Origin: an uncultured Eubacteriales bacterium
GTDB taxonomy: Bacteria; Bacillota; Clostridia; Oscillospirales; CAG-272
Length of the DNA: 64,000 nt
Direction: 5' to 3'
Assembly (NCBI GenBank): GCA_900546695.1
Contig: URDX01000006.1
Coordinates: 1-64,000, forward strand
How positions within the stretch are numbered: position 1 is the stretch's first letter; each line of letters begins with the position of its first letter. Positions 34,440 to 42,771 of the stretch are shown here, one piece after another. The notes beneath the pieces are model-generated. The model had not been told where the DNA came from and searched no databases. It was given only the letters and a program-made list of their open reading frames with translations. The translations under genes and the position numbers were made by a program.

Positions 34440-34600
34440 GCCCTTTTCGGAGAAAAAATCTCCGCCCGCCGCAGCCCGCGCGCGGGAAAATGCCCCGTCT
34501 CGCCGCAGCGCACATATCCCCGCCGCAGCCGCAAGCATCCTCCGCGCCGACCGTTATTTCGCCGCATTATATAAAATTTCCGTCGCACATCTGCATGAAG

Positions 34601-34643
34601 ACAAAATCCCTCCGACGCGGGGCAAAAAAACGCATCGGAGGGA
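34601..34643 (-). terminator. Intrinsic terminator of the sortase gene
   Basis: tccctccgacgcg (34607-34619) and cgcatcggaggga (34631-34643) pair with one G-T. On the minus strand ttttgt follows. Between it and the pduL promoter (34440-34600) I see nothing else. Confidence 0.8.
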
Positions 34644-34691
34644 AGTATTACGTTGTCATTACAGAGAAAACATCACATCGCCGCCGTTATG

Positions 34692-35720
34692 TCAGCTCTG
34701 ATGCCCTACAAGCACCGCCTGAAGCGTGTAGCGCTCCTCCTGAATTATATTCGTACAGGTGGAGAGGGTCAGCAGCTTAGTGTTTCCCACCTCGAATTCG
34801 ATACCGTCGCGCTGATACATCGAGCGCTCCTGCTGAGCCTTTGCGAACTCGACGACCGCCTCGGGCGACTCAAAGTAGGTGGTGATATAATCGCTGTACA
34901 TATCGGTCTTATACACCGCAAAGATACGATAGGTATACAGTCCCGTCTCGGTGATAACCTCGACATACTCGTTTTCGTTGAAGAAGGTCTCGTCAAGAAA
35001 AAGGGTTATGTTGTTCATCATGTTGCCGTTTGTGAGGTTGTGACCGTAAACGCACGCGTTCTCGTTTATCGCAAGCTCGGGATAATCACGGTAATCAAGG
35101 AATATCGCGCCCGACAGGCGGTATGCGCCCGTATAATCGTGATCGAGATAGTACTCGTTATTGTCGGTCTGCATGATGGGGTAGCTTATCTTTGTGCCGG
35201 GGACCGAGATGTAGCCGACAACGTCGGGGTTGCCCGCCTTGAGCGAGCTTATTTTCGTGCGCATCAGCGCGACATACTGCGAGGTCTCGCTGCTTCCGCT
35301 CTGCGTATCGCCCGAGCGACGGAACGAACGCATCTCATCCGCCGTTTTGCAGGGGTCGTTTTCGGGTGATGCCGCCGCGAGCGCAGCGGGTGATGCATTC
35401 GACGCGCCGTCGGATGCGGAATCGCTCCCATTGCTGAACATATAGCCGTCGAGCTCATCGTAAACGCGCTGCGCCTGATATCTGTCGTAGAAGGTATATG
35501 CGAGCAGAACAAGGCAGACGGCAAAAACGACCGACGATACGACCGTAACTATCCTGCGCAGCAGCGCGGGCCTGCGATTTTCGGAAAATATACTTTCCTT
35601 CGGCGGCGGGGGTGCGATATCGTCGGCGGCGATGCTGCACAGCAAGCATGCTTTGCGCTCCGCTTCATTCATCTCAGTGTGCGGAAGTCCCCTTCCGCGG
35701 ACCGATGTTTTATCGCTCAT
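34692..35720 (-). CDS. srtB: Class B sortase
   Basis: Membrane-anchored transpeptidase that would link sorted proteins to the cell wall or, in Clostridia, cleave (S/P)PXTG-like signals. A cytoplasmic N-terminus of ~54 residues precedes one membrane span (about 57-77). A Ser/Ala/Asp-rich linker follows (about 95-145), then the sortase barrel. The catalytic triad is His227 (YGHNLTNGNMM), Cys322 (LSTCTN) and Arg330 (EERYTL). The class B features are the long N-terminal helix and the DHDYTGAYRLSGAIFLDYR block. No sortase substrate lies nearby. It has its own promoter and terminator. Confidence 0.94.
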   Translation of the reverse strand: MSDKTSVRGRGLPHTEMNEAERKACLLCSIAADDIAPPPPKESIFSENRRPALLRRIVTVVSSVVFAVCLVLLAYTFYDRYQAQRVYDELDGYMFSNGSDSASDGASNASPAALAAASPENDPCKTADEMRSFRRSGDTQSGSSETSQYVALMRTKISSLKAGNPDVVGYISVPGTKISYPIMQTDNNEYYLDHDYTGAYRLSGAIFLDYRDYPELAINENACVYGHNLTNGNMMNNITLFLDETFFNENEYVEVITETGLYTYRIFAVYKTDMYSDYITTYFESPEAVVEFAKAQQERSMYQRDGIEFEVGNTKLLTLSTCTNIIQEERYTLQAVLVGHQS

Positions 35721-35772
35721 TTATGCTCACCGCCGTCTTTTTTTCGCGGAATATCCCGCGTAGAGTGACTAT

Positions 35773-35801
35773 ATTATATACCAAGTATCCCCCGTTTTCA
35801 A
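35773..35801 (-). promoter_or_regulatory. Sigma-A promoter for srtB
   Basis: On the minus strand: TTGAAA (complement of 35796-35801), 17-nt spacer, TATAAT (complement of 35773-35778). Confidence 0.75.
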
Positions 35802-35981
35802 TAATCAAATCTTATCTTTCAAGTAAAATTAAACCAAAGGTTACACAGTTTTCACAATTACGGCGGCGCTGCGCAAATCGGCACGGGGATGCATCGGGTG
35901 CGACCGAGCTTCCGAGAACCGAAAAAATCGAAAAAAGTACGTAAAAACCACGAAAATCGCCCGCAGAATTCCGAAAAGGTC

Positions 35982-36010
35982 TTGATATACCGCGCGCAAG
36001 GTGGTATAAT
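35982..36010 (+). promoter_or_regulatory. Sigma-A promoter for ireB
   Basis: TTGATA (35982-35987), 17-nt spacer, TATAAT (36005-36010). The region between this and the srtB promoter (35802-35981) holds no other recognisable element. Confidence 0.8.
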
Positions 36011-36077
36011 CATGTCAGTGATATGCCGCCGTACAGCGATACGGAGCGTCGCAATACCGAACAGGGGGAGATATGCC

Positions 36078-36356
36078 ATGAACGAAAGACAGAACCGCAG
36101 CGCTGCACCCGACTTTACCAACACACAGACCTTCTCCATTGCCGATGACCGCGATGCGGAGGTCCGCAGAGTAATGAACGCGGTATACGCCGCGCTCGTC
36201 GAAAAGGGCTACAATCCCATCAATCAAATAGTAGGCTATCTCATCTCCGAGGATCCGACCTACATCACAAACTACAAGAACGCCCGCAGTCTGATACGCA
36301 AGGTCGAGCGCGACGAGCTGCTCAGCTGCATAATCAAGTACTATCTCGGAATCTGA
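36078..36356 (+). CDS. ireB: IreB family regulatory phosphoprotein
   Basis: A 92-residue cytoplasmic protein of the UPF0297/IreB family. In Enterococcus it is phosphorylated by the Ser/Thr kinase IreK and affects cephalosporin resistance. The conserved core is strong: VYAALVEKGYNPINQIVGYLISEDPTYI in outline, then NARSLIRKVERDELL. The N-terminal Thr/Ser region (TNTQTFSIADD) contains the expected phosphorylation site. agggggag precedes the ATG at 36078. The usual neighbour ruvX (yqgF) is absent. The last codons (YLGI-stop) are the first unit of an 18-bp tandem repeat. Confidence 0.94.
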   Translation: MNERQNRSAAPDFTNTQTFSIADDRDAEVRRVMNAVYAALVEKGYNPINQIVGYLISEDPTYITNYKNARSLIRKVERDELLSCIIKYYLGI

Positions 36357-36413
36357 TATTATCTCGGAATCCGCTACTGCCTCGGAATCCGATACTGTCT
36401 CGAATTCCGACGG
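36342..36413. repeat. Four 18-bp tandem units spanning the ireB stop codon
   Basis: Units at 36342, 36360, 36378 and 36396: tatctcggaatctgatat, tatctcggaatccgctac, tgcctcggaatccgatac, tgtctcgaattccgacgg. They keep the ireB frame. The stop TGA (36354-36356) in unit 1 corresponds to CGC, CGA and CGA in units 2-4. One base change would extend IreB into the repeat. Confidence 0.93.
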
Positions 36414-36645
36414 CAGACCGCCGCCTGTGTGCAGCTTTGCAGGGAATATTCCAAAGGTTCGGGGCAGACATTTTCAGTTGTCCCGGTGGTTGACGCTGCA
36501 TAGGGATAAACGAGTACGCGCTTTCTCGCCGCAGGCGGAGGGCGCGCTTTTTCGTCGCTCGGTATACAGTACAAACGGCGCGTTTTTTCGTCGCTCGGTA
36601 TACATCGCGGCGGCAAAATCAACATCAAAATCACGAGGGGACAAA

Positions 36646-37740
36646 ATGACCGAATATACAACGCTCGGGCGATGCGGGATAGAGGTATCGCGCATCTGCT
36701 TCGGCTCGCTCACCGTATCGCGGCTCGGCGCGGATCTGCCGCTCGATGAGGGCGCGGCGATTATCGCACACGCGCTGCACAGCGGCATCAGCTTTATTGA
36801 CACCGCGCAGTACTACGACAACTACGAATATATCAGGGAGGGCATCCGACTCTACCGCGAGCAGGGCGGCACGGTGCAGCCGGTCATCTGCTCAAAGACC
36901 TATGCATATAACCGCGAGCTCGCGCGGGAGGCGGTCGATGAGGCGCTTTCGCGGCTCGGCACCGACAGGATAGACATCTTCATGCTGCACGAGCAGGAGA
37001 GCGCGGACACGCTGCGCGGGCATGCGGAGGCACTCGAATATCTGCGCGAATGCCGCGATGCGGGGGTAATACGCGCGCTCGGCATATCGACGCACACCAC
37101 CGCTGCGGTGCGCGGTGCAAGAGAATTCCGCTTCTCCGACGGCTCGGGGCTTGATGTGGTCTTTGCCATGTTCAACCGCGACGGCATCGGGATACGCGGC
37201 TCGGGCGAGGATGCCGACACACACGGCGGGGAGCGCCCGACAAGGCTGCGTGCGCGCGACGAGATGGCGCATGAGCTCCGCCTCTGCCGCGAGGCGGGAA
37301 TGGGCACTATGCTGATGAAGGTCTACGGCGGCGGACACCTGCTCGGCTCGGATTCGGCGGACGGTGCGAAAAACATCGGCGACCTCGACGGCGAGCGACT
37401 GACCCCGTCCCTCCGCGCCGAGCTTGCGCTGCGCTTTGCGCTCGACTCGGGCTGCGGCAATGTTCTCGCCATCGGGATGCAGTCGTGCGACGAGGTTGAC
37501 GAGAATCTGCGCTTTCTCCGCACCGGCGAATTCTCTCACGAATTCCGCCGCGCCGCCGACCGACGCATACGCCGACTGATAGTAGAGGATTACTGCGAGG
37601 GCTGCGGCAGATGCGTCCGCCGCTGCGGACAGGGCGCGATGAGCCTGAAAAACGGTGTTGCCTTCTGCGATACATCACGCTGTGTTCTCTGCGGCTACTG
37701 CGCGGGGGTCTGCCCGCAGTTCGCTATAAAGGTAGTCTGA
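36646..37740 (+). CDS. Aldo/keto reductase with C-terminal ferredoxin-like domain
   Basis: A 364-residue oxidoreductase. The (beta/alpha)8 AKR barrel has the conserved Asp and Tyr in FIDTAQYYDNYE, Lys in VICSKTY and His in DIFMLHEQES. A C-terminal extension (about 318-364) holds two 4Fe-4S motifs, CEGCGRCVRRC and CVLCGYCAGVC, with CX2CX2CX3C spacing. This architecture is common in anaerobes. It implies electron transfer between Fe-S clusters and the barrel, but the substrate is unknown. The frame opens far upstream, but the ATG at 36646 has cgagggg before it. The gene lies downstream of ireB and may be co-transcribed. Confidence 0.88.
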   Translation: MTEYTTLGRCGIEVSRICFGSLTVSRLGADLPLDEGAAIIAHALHSGISFIDTAQYYDNYEYIREGIRLYREQGGTVQPVICSKTYAYNRELAREAVDEALSRLGTDRIDIFMLHEQESADTLRGHAEALEYLRECRDAGVIRALGISTHTTAAVRGAREFRFSDGSGLDVVFAMFNRDGIGIRGSGEDADTHGGERPTRLRARDEMAHELRLCREAGMGTMLMKVYGGGHLLGSDSADGAKNIGDLDGERLTPSLRAELALRFALDSGCGNVLAIGMQSCDEVDENLRFLRTGEFSHEFRRAADRRIRRLIVEDYCEGCGRCVRRCGQGAMSLKNGVAFCDTSRCVLCGYCAGVCPQFAIKVV

Positions 37741-37805
37741 CAAACCGCTCAAGCGCCGCACGGATATGATAGTCCGACAGACATCCCAAGCGCCGTGCAA
37801 GCGAT
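37732..37805. repeat. 37-bp direct duplication at the aldo/keto reductase 3' end
   Basis: The stretch starting gtagtctgac (37732) is repeated from 37769 as atagtccgac. The shared word caagcgccg recurs at the same offset. The first copy includes the stop TGA; the second has CGA at that place. A 37-nt period does not preserve frame. Confidence 0.75.
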
Positions 37806-37925
37806 GCGTGACCCGCCGACATTTAGACGGATTGCATTCATGCGTGATTGCAGAAGAATGACGCGATTGCGCTTGCCCGCGCCTGAAATAAAACGGCACA
37901 ATTGCATCTTGCATCACCCATAAAA

Positions 37926-38000
37926 AAACAAAAACTCGGATACGGTCAGCCGACAGGGCGATACTTCGCCCGCAGTCGGTTTTCCGTATCCGAATTTTTC
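37926..38000. terminator. Bidirectional terminator, aldo/keto reductase and trmB
   Basis: tcggatacgg (37936-37945) and ccgtatccga (37984-37993) form the outer stem, with an inner gggcga/tcgccc-type hairpin. A-rich and T-rich flanks on the two sides provide U-tracts for both convergent genes. A second small hairpin, gccgtgca/tgcacggc (38070-38089), lies nearer trmB. The rest of the gap is empty. Confidence 0.8.
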
Positions 38001-38125
38001 AGCTGTAAAATATGTTTTTTGAAACAACCGCCGCAAACGCCGAATCCGCGCAGCGGTTCTGTCAAAGCCGCCGTGCAGCTCTGCACGGCTCGTTTTGCGT
38101 AAGCTTCGCGCAAATCCGCCGCAGC

Positions 38126-38776
38126 TTACTCTCCGCAATTCACCGGCGGCAGGGCGCGGACGTAGTTTATGTTCTTTCCCTTCTCCGAGAAAGCCTTCTC
38201 ATATTCGGTCATGACATTGCCCTCCGCGTACGGGCTTGCGTGCAGGTCGCGCGTCTGCTCGAGCACCGTCCAGCCCGACTCCGCAAGCTCTTCAAGCGTA
38301 AAATCAAACAGCGCGTCGTTATCGGTCTTTATCGCGAGGTCGCCGCCGTCGCGGAGCACGCGCTCATACCTTGCAAGAAAGCTGCGATATGTCAGGCGGC
38401 GCTTTGCGTGACGCGCTTTCGGCCACGGGTCGCTGAAATTCAGATATATCCTGTCTATCGAATGCTCGGGAAACAGCTCGTCGATGCGGTCGGCGTTGCC
38501 CGAATAGAAGCGCAGATTGTCGGGACAGCCGCCGTCAAGCGCCATTGCCTTTTCCATCGCGAGCATGATAACATCGGTAACGAGCTCGACGGCGATAAAA
38601 TTATACTCGGGGTTTCCGACCGCCGTCTCGGTTATAAAGCGCCCCTTACCGCAGCCGATTTCGACCCTCAGCGGGCGGTCTCCGCGCCCGTCAAACACGT
38701 GTGCGGGGTCGGCGGTAAGCAGGTGCGCGCAGGCAGCGAGACGCCGCTCGCCGTTACGTTTTTTTCGTACTCTCAT
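38126..38776 (-). CDS. trmB: tRNA (guanine-N7-)-methyltransferase
   Basis: Methylates G46 of tRNA. The 216-residue length fits. A basic N-terminus (MRVRKKRNGERR) is followed by SAM motif I VEIGCGKGRFI and AVELVTDVIMLAMEKA. The family signature is IYLNFSDPWPKARHAKRRL, with later DLAIKTDN and the C-terminal YEKAFSEKG. The frame continues without start support up to 39520, antisense to the next gene. The ATG at 38776 has cggag upstream and gives the expected N-terminus. Confidence 0.95.
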   Translation of the reverse strand: MRVRKKRNGERRLAACAHLLTADPAHVFDGRGDRPLRVEIGCGKGRFITETAVGNPEYNFIAVELVTDVIMLAMEKAMALDGGCPDNLRFYSGNADRIDELFPEHSIDRIYLNFSDPWPKARHAKRRLTYRSFLARYERVLRDGGDLAIKTDNDALFDFTLEELAESGWTVLEQTRDLHASPYAEGNVMTEYEKAFSEKGKNINYVRALPPVNCGE

Positions 38777-38825
38777 ATTGCAATTTACTCCGTTATATGA
38801 TATACTGATAATGGATTTGTACATC

Positions 38826-38854
38826 ATTATATCAGGCTGAGCCTCTTTTGTCAA
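38826..38854 (-). promoter_or_regulatory. Sigma-A promoter for trmB
   Basis: On the minus strand: TTGACA (complement of 38849-38854), 17-nt spacer, TATAAT (complement of 38826-38831); both perfect. Confidence 0.88.
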
Positions 38855-38963
38855 TCGGCGAGGGCGGCGGCATATCCAAGCGCCTATGCAATTTTCGCGC
38901 CGTCGGCGCATACATTGAGAACATCCGAAACACATAACTTCAACCGAAAGGAAAGAGCCGATA

Positions 38964-40394
38964 ATGGATTCATCCGTTTTTCTCGAGCAGCTCCGCAAGC
39001 GACTGCTTGCAGGCGGGGTCAACCCGAGTGACGCTGAAAAATATGTTGAGCAGTTCGGCAGATACTTTGACAACATATCCGAGGAGGATTTGGACGAGCA
39101 GATGTCCTCGCTCGGTAACATAGATACCATCGTTTCCAATCTGATAGAGCTGATAGAATCAAAGAAGGCGCGCAGCGCAGCGGAGCATGCGTCTGCGGAA
39201 GAAGCCGAACACGGTAATGAAGACGGCAGTGCGGGCAGCACCGACGCAGCGGCAGATACCGCAGGCATCAATGTCGGCGCAGCGTTCGCCCCGGAAACAG
39301 TCGATGCAGACAACACCGACACAGCCGATGCAGGCAATATCGACGCCGTGTCTTTCGATGCAAGCACCGTCGGAATGACCGAGAATATGGGCATAACCGA
39401 GAATGTGGTCATGACCGAGAATGCGAGCGCAGCGGCGGCTGCGGATTCGGCTGTGATTGCAGATGCGGGTGTGACTGCGGATGCAAGTGCAGCGCTTATT
39501 TCAGATGCGATTGCAAACACGGCTGTAAAGTCGGGTGCTGCTGCGCCCGTCGGAGCACCGTCAGCCGCGCAGGAGCTCGGTGAGCCCGACCCGTTCTGCA
39601 GTGATGCGGGTCAGACAGCAGCCGCAGCCCACGCAGCCACAGCCCCCGCGACCGCGCAGATGCCGCAGCACAGAACGCCCGCAAGGGTTCTGCGCGGAAA
39701 TACGCGGGTAGGTCTGCGCTCCGAGCCCGAGGAATTTCTCATCGACGACGCTGCGACAAGCACGCGCGAATTCGACACCGTCCCCGACGGCTTTGCTCCC
39801 GATGCATACGAGGAGGCATACCGTGCGGCAGCGGCGGGCGGCTCTGACGGTACGGTAAGCGGCACCGTATGCCGCAACATCGCCCTCGACTACGACGATT
39901 ACGACGACGGCTACCGTCCCGGAATAAGAGAATACATATATCGCGGAGCGCCGCTCGAGTGGGCAAAGCTCGAGACGGGAGCGGCGAAAAAAGCCTTTTA
40001 CGGTGTCGCCTTCGGCTCGCTGCCGCTCTCACTCCCCGCAGCGCTGCTTGCGGCTGTTCTCACGGCGGCGGTATTCCTGCTCGACGGAGCGCTGCTGCTC
40101 GGCCTCGCGCTGTCAGTTGCGGGACTTGCGGCGGTCGGAACGGCATTTACCCTTGTCTCGATAATCTACGGGATTACACAGCTCGGCTCGGCGGGTCCGA
40201 TAGGACTGTATGAGATAGGCATCGGCATAATGAGCGCGGGCATAGCGCTCGGCGCATGCATACTTATCTACAACCTGCTTGTACGTATAATGCCGTACAC
40301 CTTCAAATATCTTGTGCGCTTCTTCACCTATCTGCTGTACAGGCTGAAGTGCGTCATATACCGTTTCAGAGAGGAGTGTGCCAAACGCAGATGA
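38964..40394 (+). CDS. DUF1700/HAAS-domain membrane protein with long low-complexity linker
   Basis: A 476-residue protein. The N-terminal helical HAAS domain (about 1-70: FLEQLRKRLLAGGVNPSDAEKYVEQFGRYF in outline) is typical of DUF1700 proteins. A ~240-residue Ala/Asp/Thr-rich linker follows, in which residues ~137-190 are clear six-residue units. A C-terminal domain with three to four membrane spans ends in a basic tail. DUF1700 proteins are normally ~200 residues, so the linker is an unusual insertion. The gene overlaps the DUF4097 gene by 4 nt (ATGA). Such pairs usually have a PadR regulator gene first; none is seen here. aaggaaag precedes the start. Confidence 0.82.
   Translation: MDSSVFLEQLRKRLLAGGVNPSDAEKYVEQFGRYFDNISEEDLDEQMSSLGNIDTIVSNLIELIESKKARSAAEHASAEEAEHGNEDGSAGSTDAAADTAGINVGAAFAPETVDADNTDTADAGNIDAVSFDASTVGMTENMGITENVVMTENASAAAAADSAVIADAGVTADASAALISDAIANTAVKSGAAAPVGAPSAAQELGEPDPFCSDAGQTAAAAHAATAPATAQMPQHRTPARVLRGNTRVGLRSEPEEFLIDDAATSTREFDTVPDGFAPDAYEEAYRAAAAGGSDGTVSGTVCRNIALDYDDYDDGYRPGIREYIYRGAPLEWAKLETGAAKKAFYGVAFGSLPLSLPAALLAAVLTAAVFLLDGALLLGLALSVAGLAAVGTAFTLVSIIYGITQLGSAGPIGLYEIGIGIMSAGIALGACILIYNLLVRIMPYTFKYLVRFFTYLLYRLKCVIYRFREECAKRR
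39372..39533. repeat. 18-bp coding repeat in the DUF1700-protein linker
   Basis: Nine in-frame 18-mers. The first three are almost identical: ggaatgaccgagaatatg, ggcataaccgagaatgtg, gtcatgaccgagaatgcg. They encode (G/V)(M/I)TEN(M/V/A). Later units drift to Ala/Asp-rich hexads. Confidence 0.85.
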
Positions 40395-41293
40395 AACCGC
40401 GCTCGATAATTTTTCTCATAATAGCGGGTGTGCTCATAGCAGCCGGCATCATCGTCTGCACGGTCGGAAACGGGCGCGCAAAAGCGGAGGGCATCGACAT
40501 ATACTCCTACTCATACGATGACGAGGACCGCACTGTCAGCGAGATAGATCTGTCGACCGAGGCAATCGGAAAGGTCCGTCTCGAGCTCGGCAGATGCAAC
40601 GTCCGCATAGTCGGGGGAGGCGACCGCCCGACGGTCAAGCTCGTCGGCTTTGAGCGTTATCACTACAGCCTCTCCACAACAGGCAGCGAGCTGAAGATAA
40701 AGGACGGCTTCGGTCCCGCAGCGCTCATCGGAATGTCGTCGGACGGCATTTCGTTTGACGGAATGAGATATCTCTTCCCGTTTGTCAGTCGTGGGATACG
40801 CTCGCACGCCAAAACCCGCGAGGTCGTCATCACCCTGCCCGACAAGCTCGCGGTCAGAAAGATAAGCGTAGGCGTTGAGCACGGTGATGTGTCGCTCGAT
40901 TCGCTCAGCGGAAGAGCCGATATCGTCATAAACGTCGGCGAGGGCAACATTATCTCGCGCTCAAAATCGGATGCAAGCGTTTCGATAGCTGCGGATACGG
41001 GCAAGGGCGATATCACATTTGAGAATCCCATCTACGTCGGGAAATCCGACCTGCACACCGCAGAGGGCAATATCCGACTCGTTATCACGAGTCGGACCGA
41101 ATGCGAATATCAGCTGCTCGCGCCGCTCGGAAAGATATCCGTATACACCGCAGACGCGGGCGACAGCTACGTGACCGAGACTACCATGAACACAAAGCTC
41201 ACCGCATCCGCCGATAACGGTTCGATTACGCTCGCCGAGCCCGGTGTGAGCGAGAGCACCGGCGGTGACGCGGAGACGACCGAAGCGGAATAA
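40391..41293 (+). CDS. DUF4097 beta-repeat protein, membrane-anchored
   Basis: A 300-residue protein with an N-terminal membrane segment (IIFLIIAGVLIAAGIIVCTVG, about 6-26). An extracytoplasmic domain of repeated beta strands, as in the DUF4097/adhesin-like family, follows (for example KISVGVEHGDVSLDSLSGR and IAADTGKGDITFENPI). It ends in a Glu/Thr-rich tail. The start codon overlaps the upstream stop, so the two are translationally coupled. DUF1700 and DUF4097 proteins commonly occur as a pair; their role is not established and may concern envelope stress or signalling. Confidence 0.82.
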   Translation: MKPRSIIFLIIAGVLIAAGIIVCTVGNGRAKAEGIDIYSYSYDDEDRTVSEIDLSTEAIGKVRLELGRCNVRIVGGGDRPTVKLVGFERYHYSLSTTGSELKIKDGFGPAALIGMSSDGISFDGMRYLFPFVSRGIRSHAKTREVVITLPDKLAVRKISVGVEHGDVSLDSLSGRADIVINVGEGNIISRSKSDASVSIAADTGKGDITFENPIYVGKSDLHTAEGNIRLVITSRTECEYQLLAPLGKISVYTADAGDSYVTETTMNTKLTASADNGSITLAEPGVSESTGGDAETTEAE

Positions 41294-41345
41294 TGCACGA
41301 CGGTAACGATCCGCGCAGCAGCGGATACGGAAATACAGACAGGAA

Positions 41346-41395
41346 AAAAACAAGGTGATCACCATCCCGTACAGGGTGTCGGTCACCTTGTTTTT
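41346..41395. terminator. Bidirectional terminator between DUF4097 gene and rarA
   Basis: aaaaacaaggtga (41346-41358) pairs with tcaccttgttttt (41383-41395), with U-tracts for both convergent genes. Confidence 0.88.
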
Positions 41396-41481
41396 ATATT
41401 TTATGGTGCGCGGAGCAAAAAGCAAGCATTGCTCACCGCTCGCGTTTTCGCGGTTTCGGAACGGCTGAGCCGCAGACGGCG

Positions 41482-42771
41482 TCACTTGCCGCCTTTTATC
41501 TTATCCCAATAAGCGCGTGCCGCCTGTTCGGTCTTATTTGCGCCGTATTCGTAGAACCGCTGCCCCGAAATGTCGGACGGCAGATACTGCTGCTCCACAT
41601 AGCTGTTCGGATAGTCGTGCGGGTATTTATAGCCCTCGTAGCGGTCGGACGGGCGCATATAGCTCGGTATCTCGAGCCCCTTGCCCGACGAATATACCGC
41701 CTTTGCGCGCTCGTACGCTATATGGGCGCTGTTCGACTTCGGTGCCGTTGCAAGCGTTATGACCGCATTCGACAGCGGGATTGAAGCCTCTGGCATTCCG
41801 AGCTCCTTCGCAGTCGCGACGCACGAATAAACGATTGCCGCCGCCTGCGGGTAGGCGCAGCCGATATCCTCCGACGCTATGACGAGCAGCCGCCTGCACG
41901 CGCCGATAAGATCGCCGCCCTCGAGGATGCGCACGAGATAGAATATCGCAGCATCGGGGTCGGAGCCGCGTATCGACTTCTGCAGCGCAGAGAGCAGATC
42001 GTAATGGACCGTTCCGTCGCGGTCGAAATTCGTACCGTATTCGGGCGATGCGGAGCGCGCGTTCTCCTCGGTGATAACGCTCCCCGTACCGCTGAAATAA
42101 GCCGCCTCGAGAATATTGAGCGAGCGGCGCACATCCCCCGCCGCCGCGCGGCTGATACAGTCGAGCGCGCCGTCCGATATCGCCCGCTCTCCGCCCGCAG
42201 CGTCGTAGCTCTCGCCGTCATGCACGGTAGGAGCGACCGCACTGCCGCACTGCTCACCATTCAGCTCACCCAGCCCGCGCAGCAGAACGCCCGATATCTC
42301 CTCGGGTGCGAGCGACTTGAACTCAAACACCACCGAGCGCGATATCAGCGCGTTATACACGTACATATACGGATTCTCGGTCGTAGATGCGATAAGGGTC
42401 ACGCTGCCGCTCTCGAGCGATTCGAGCAGCGTCTGCTGCTGCTTTTTGTTGAAATACTGTATCTCGTCGAGGTAGAGCAGCGTACCGGCCGAGCCGAGCA
42501 GCGTGCCCGATTCTGCGATAACGTCCTTGACATCCTGCGTAGATGCGCTTGTCGCGTTGAGCCGATGCAGCGTCATGCCCGAGCGCGCCGCAATAAGCCC
42601 CGCAACGGTGGTCTTACCCGTGCCGGGAGGTCCCCAGAATATCATGTTAGGCAGATAGCCGCGCTCTATCATGGCGGCAAGCGCCCCGCCCTCTCCGAGC
42701 AGATGACGCTGTCCCGCCACCTCCGAAAACGAGGTCGGGCGCAGACGGTCTGCAAGCGGTCGTCTCTGCAT
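41482..42771 (-). CDS. rarA: Replication-associated recombination protein RarA (MgsA)
   Basis: A 429-residue AAA+ ATPase of the clamp-loader group that acts at stalled replication forks. Walker A is GPPGTGKTT (about residues 47-55) and Walker B YLDEIQYF. Sensor 1 lies in LIASTTENPY, and sensor 2 in the GDVRRSLNILE block. The C-terminal tetramerisation domain includes EDIGCAYPQA and the KYPHDYPNSYVEQQYLP signature. An insertion near residues 165-190 (GEQCGSAVAPTVHDGES) looks variable. The start overlaps the dxs stop by one base (TGATG), so the genes are coupled. Confidence 0.96.
   Translation of the reverse strand: MQRRPLADRLRPTSFSEVAGQRHLLGEGGALAAMIERGYLPNMIFWGPPGTGKTTVAGLIAARSGMTLHRLNATSASTQDVKDVIAESGTLLGSAGTLLYLDEIQYFNKKQQQTLLESLESGSVTLIASTTENPYMYVYNALISRSVVFEFKSLAPEEISGVLLRGLGELNGEQCGSAVAPTVHDGESYDAAGGERAISDGALDCISRAAAGDVRRSLNILEAAYFSGTGSVITEENARSASPEYGTNFDRDGTVHYDLLSALQKSIRGSDPDAAIFYLVRILEGGDLIGACRRLLVIASEDIGCAYPQAAAIVYSCVATAKELGMPEASIPLSNAVITLATAPKSNSAHIAYERAKAVYSSGKGLEIPSYMRPSDRYEGYKYPHDYPNSYVEQQYLPSDISGQRFYEYGANKTEQAARAYWDKIKGGK

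Noticed and set aside
38777..39520. N-terminal extension of trmB by 248 residues
   Set aside because: Antisense to the DUF1700 gene and upstream of the trmB promoter; the ATG at 38776 gives the family-typical start.
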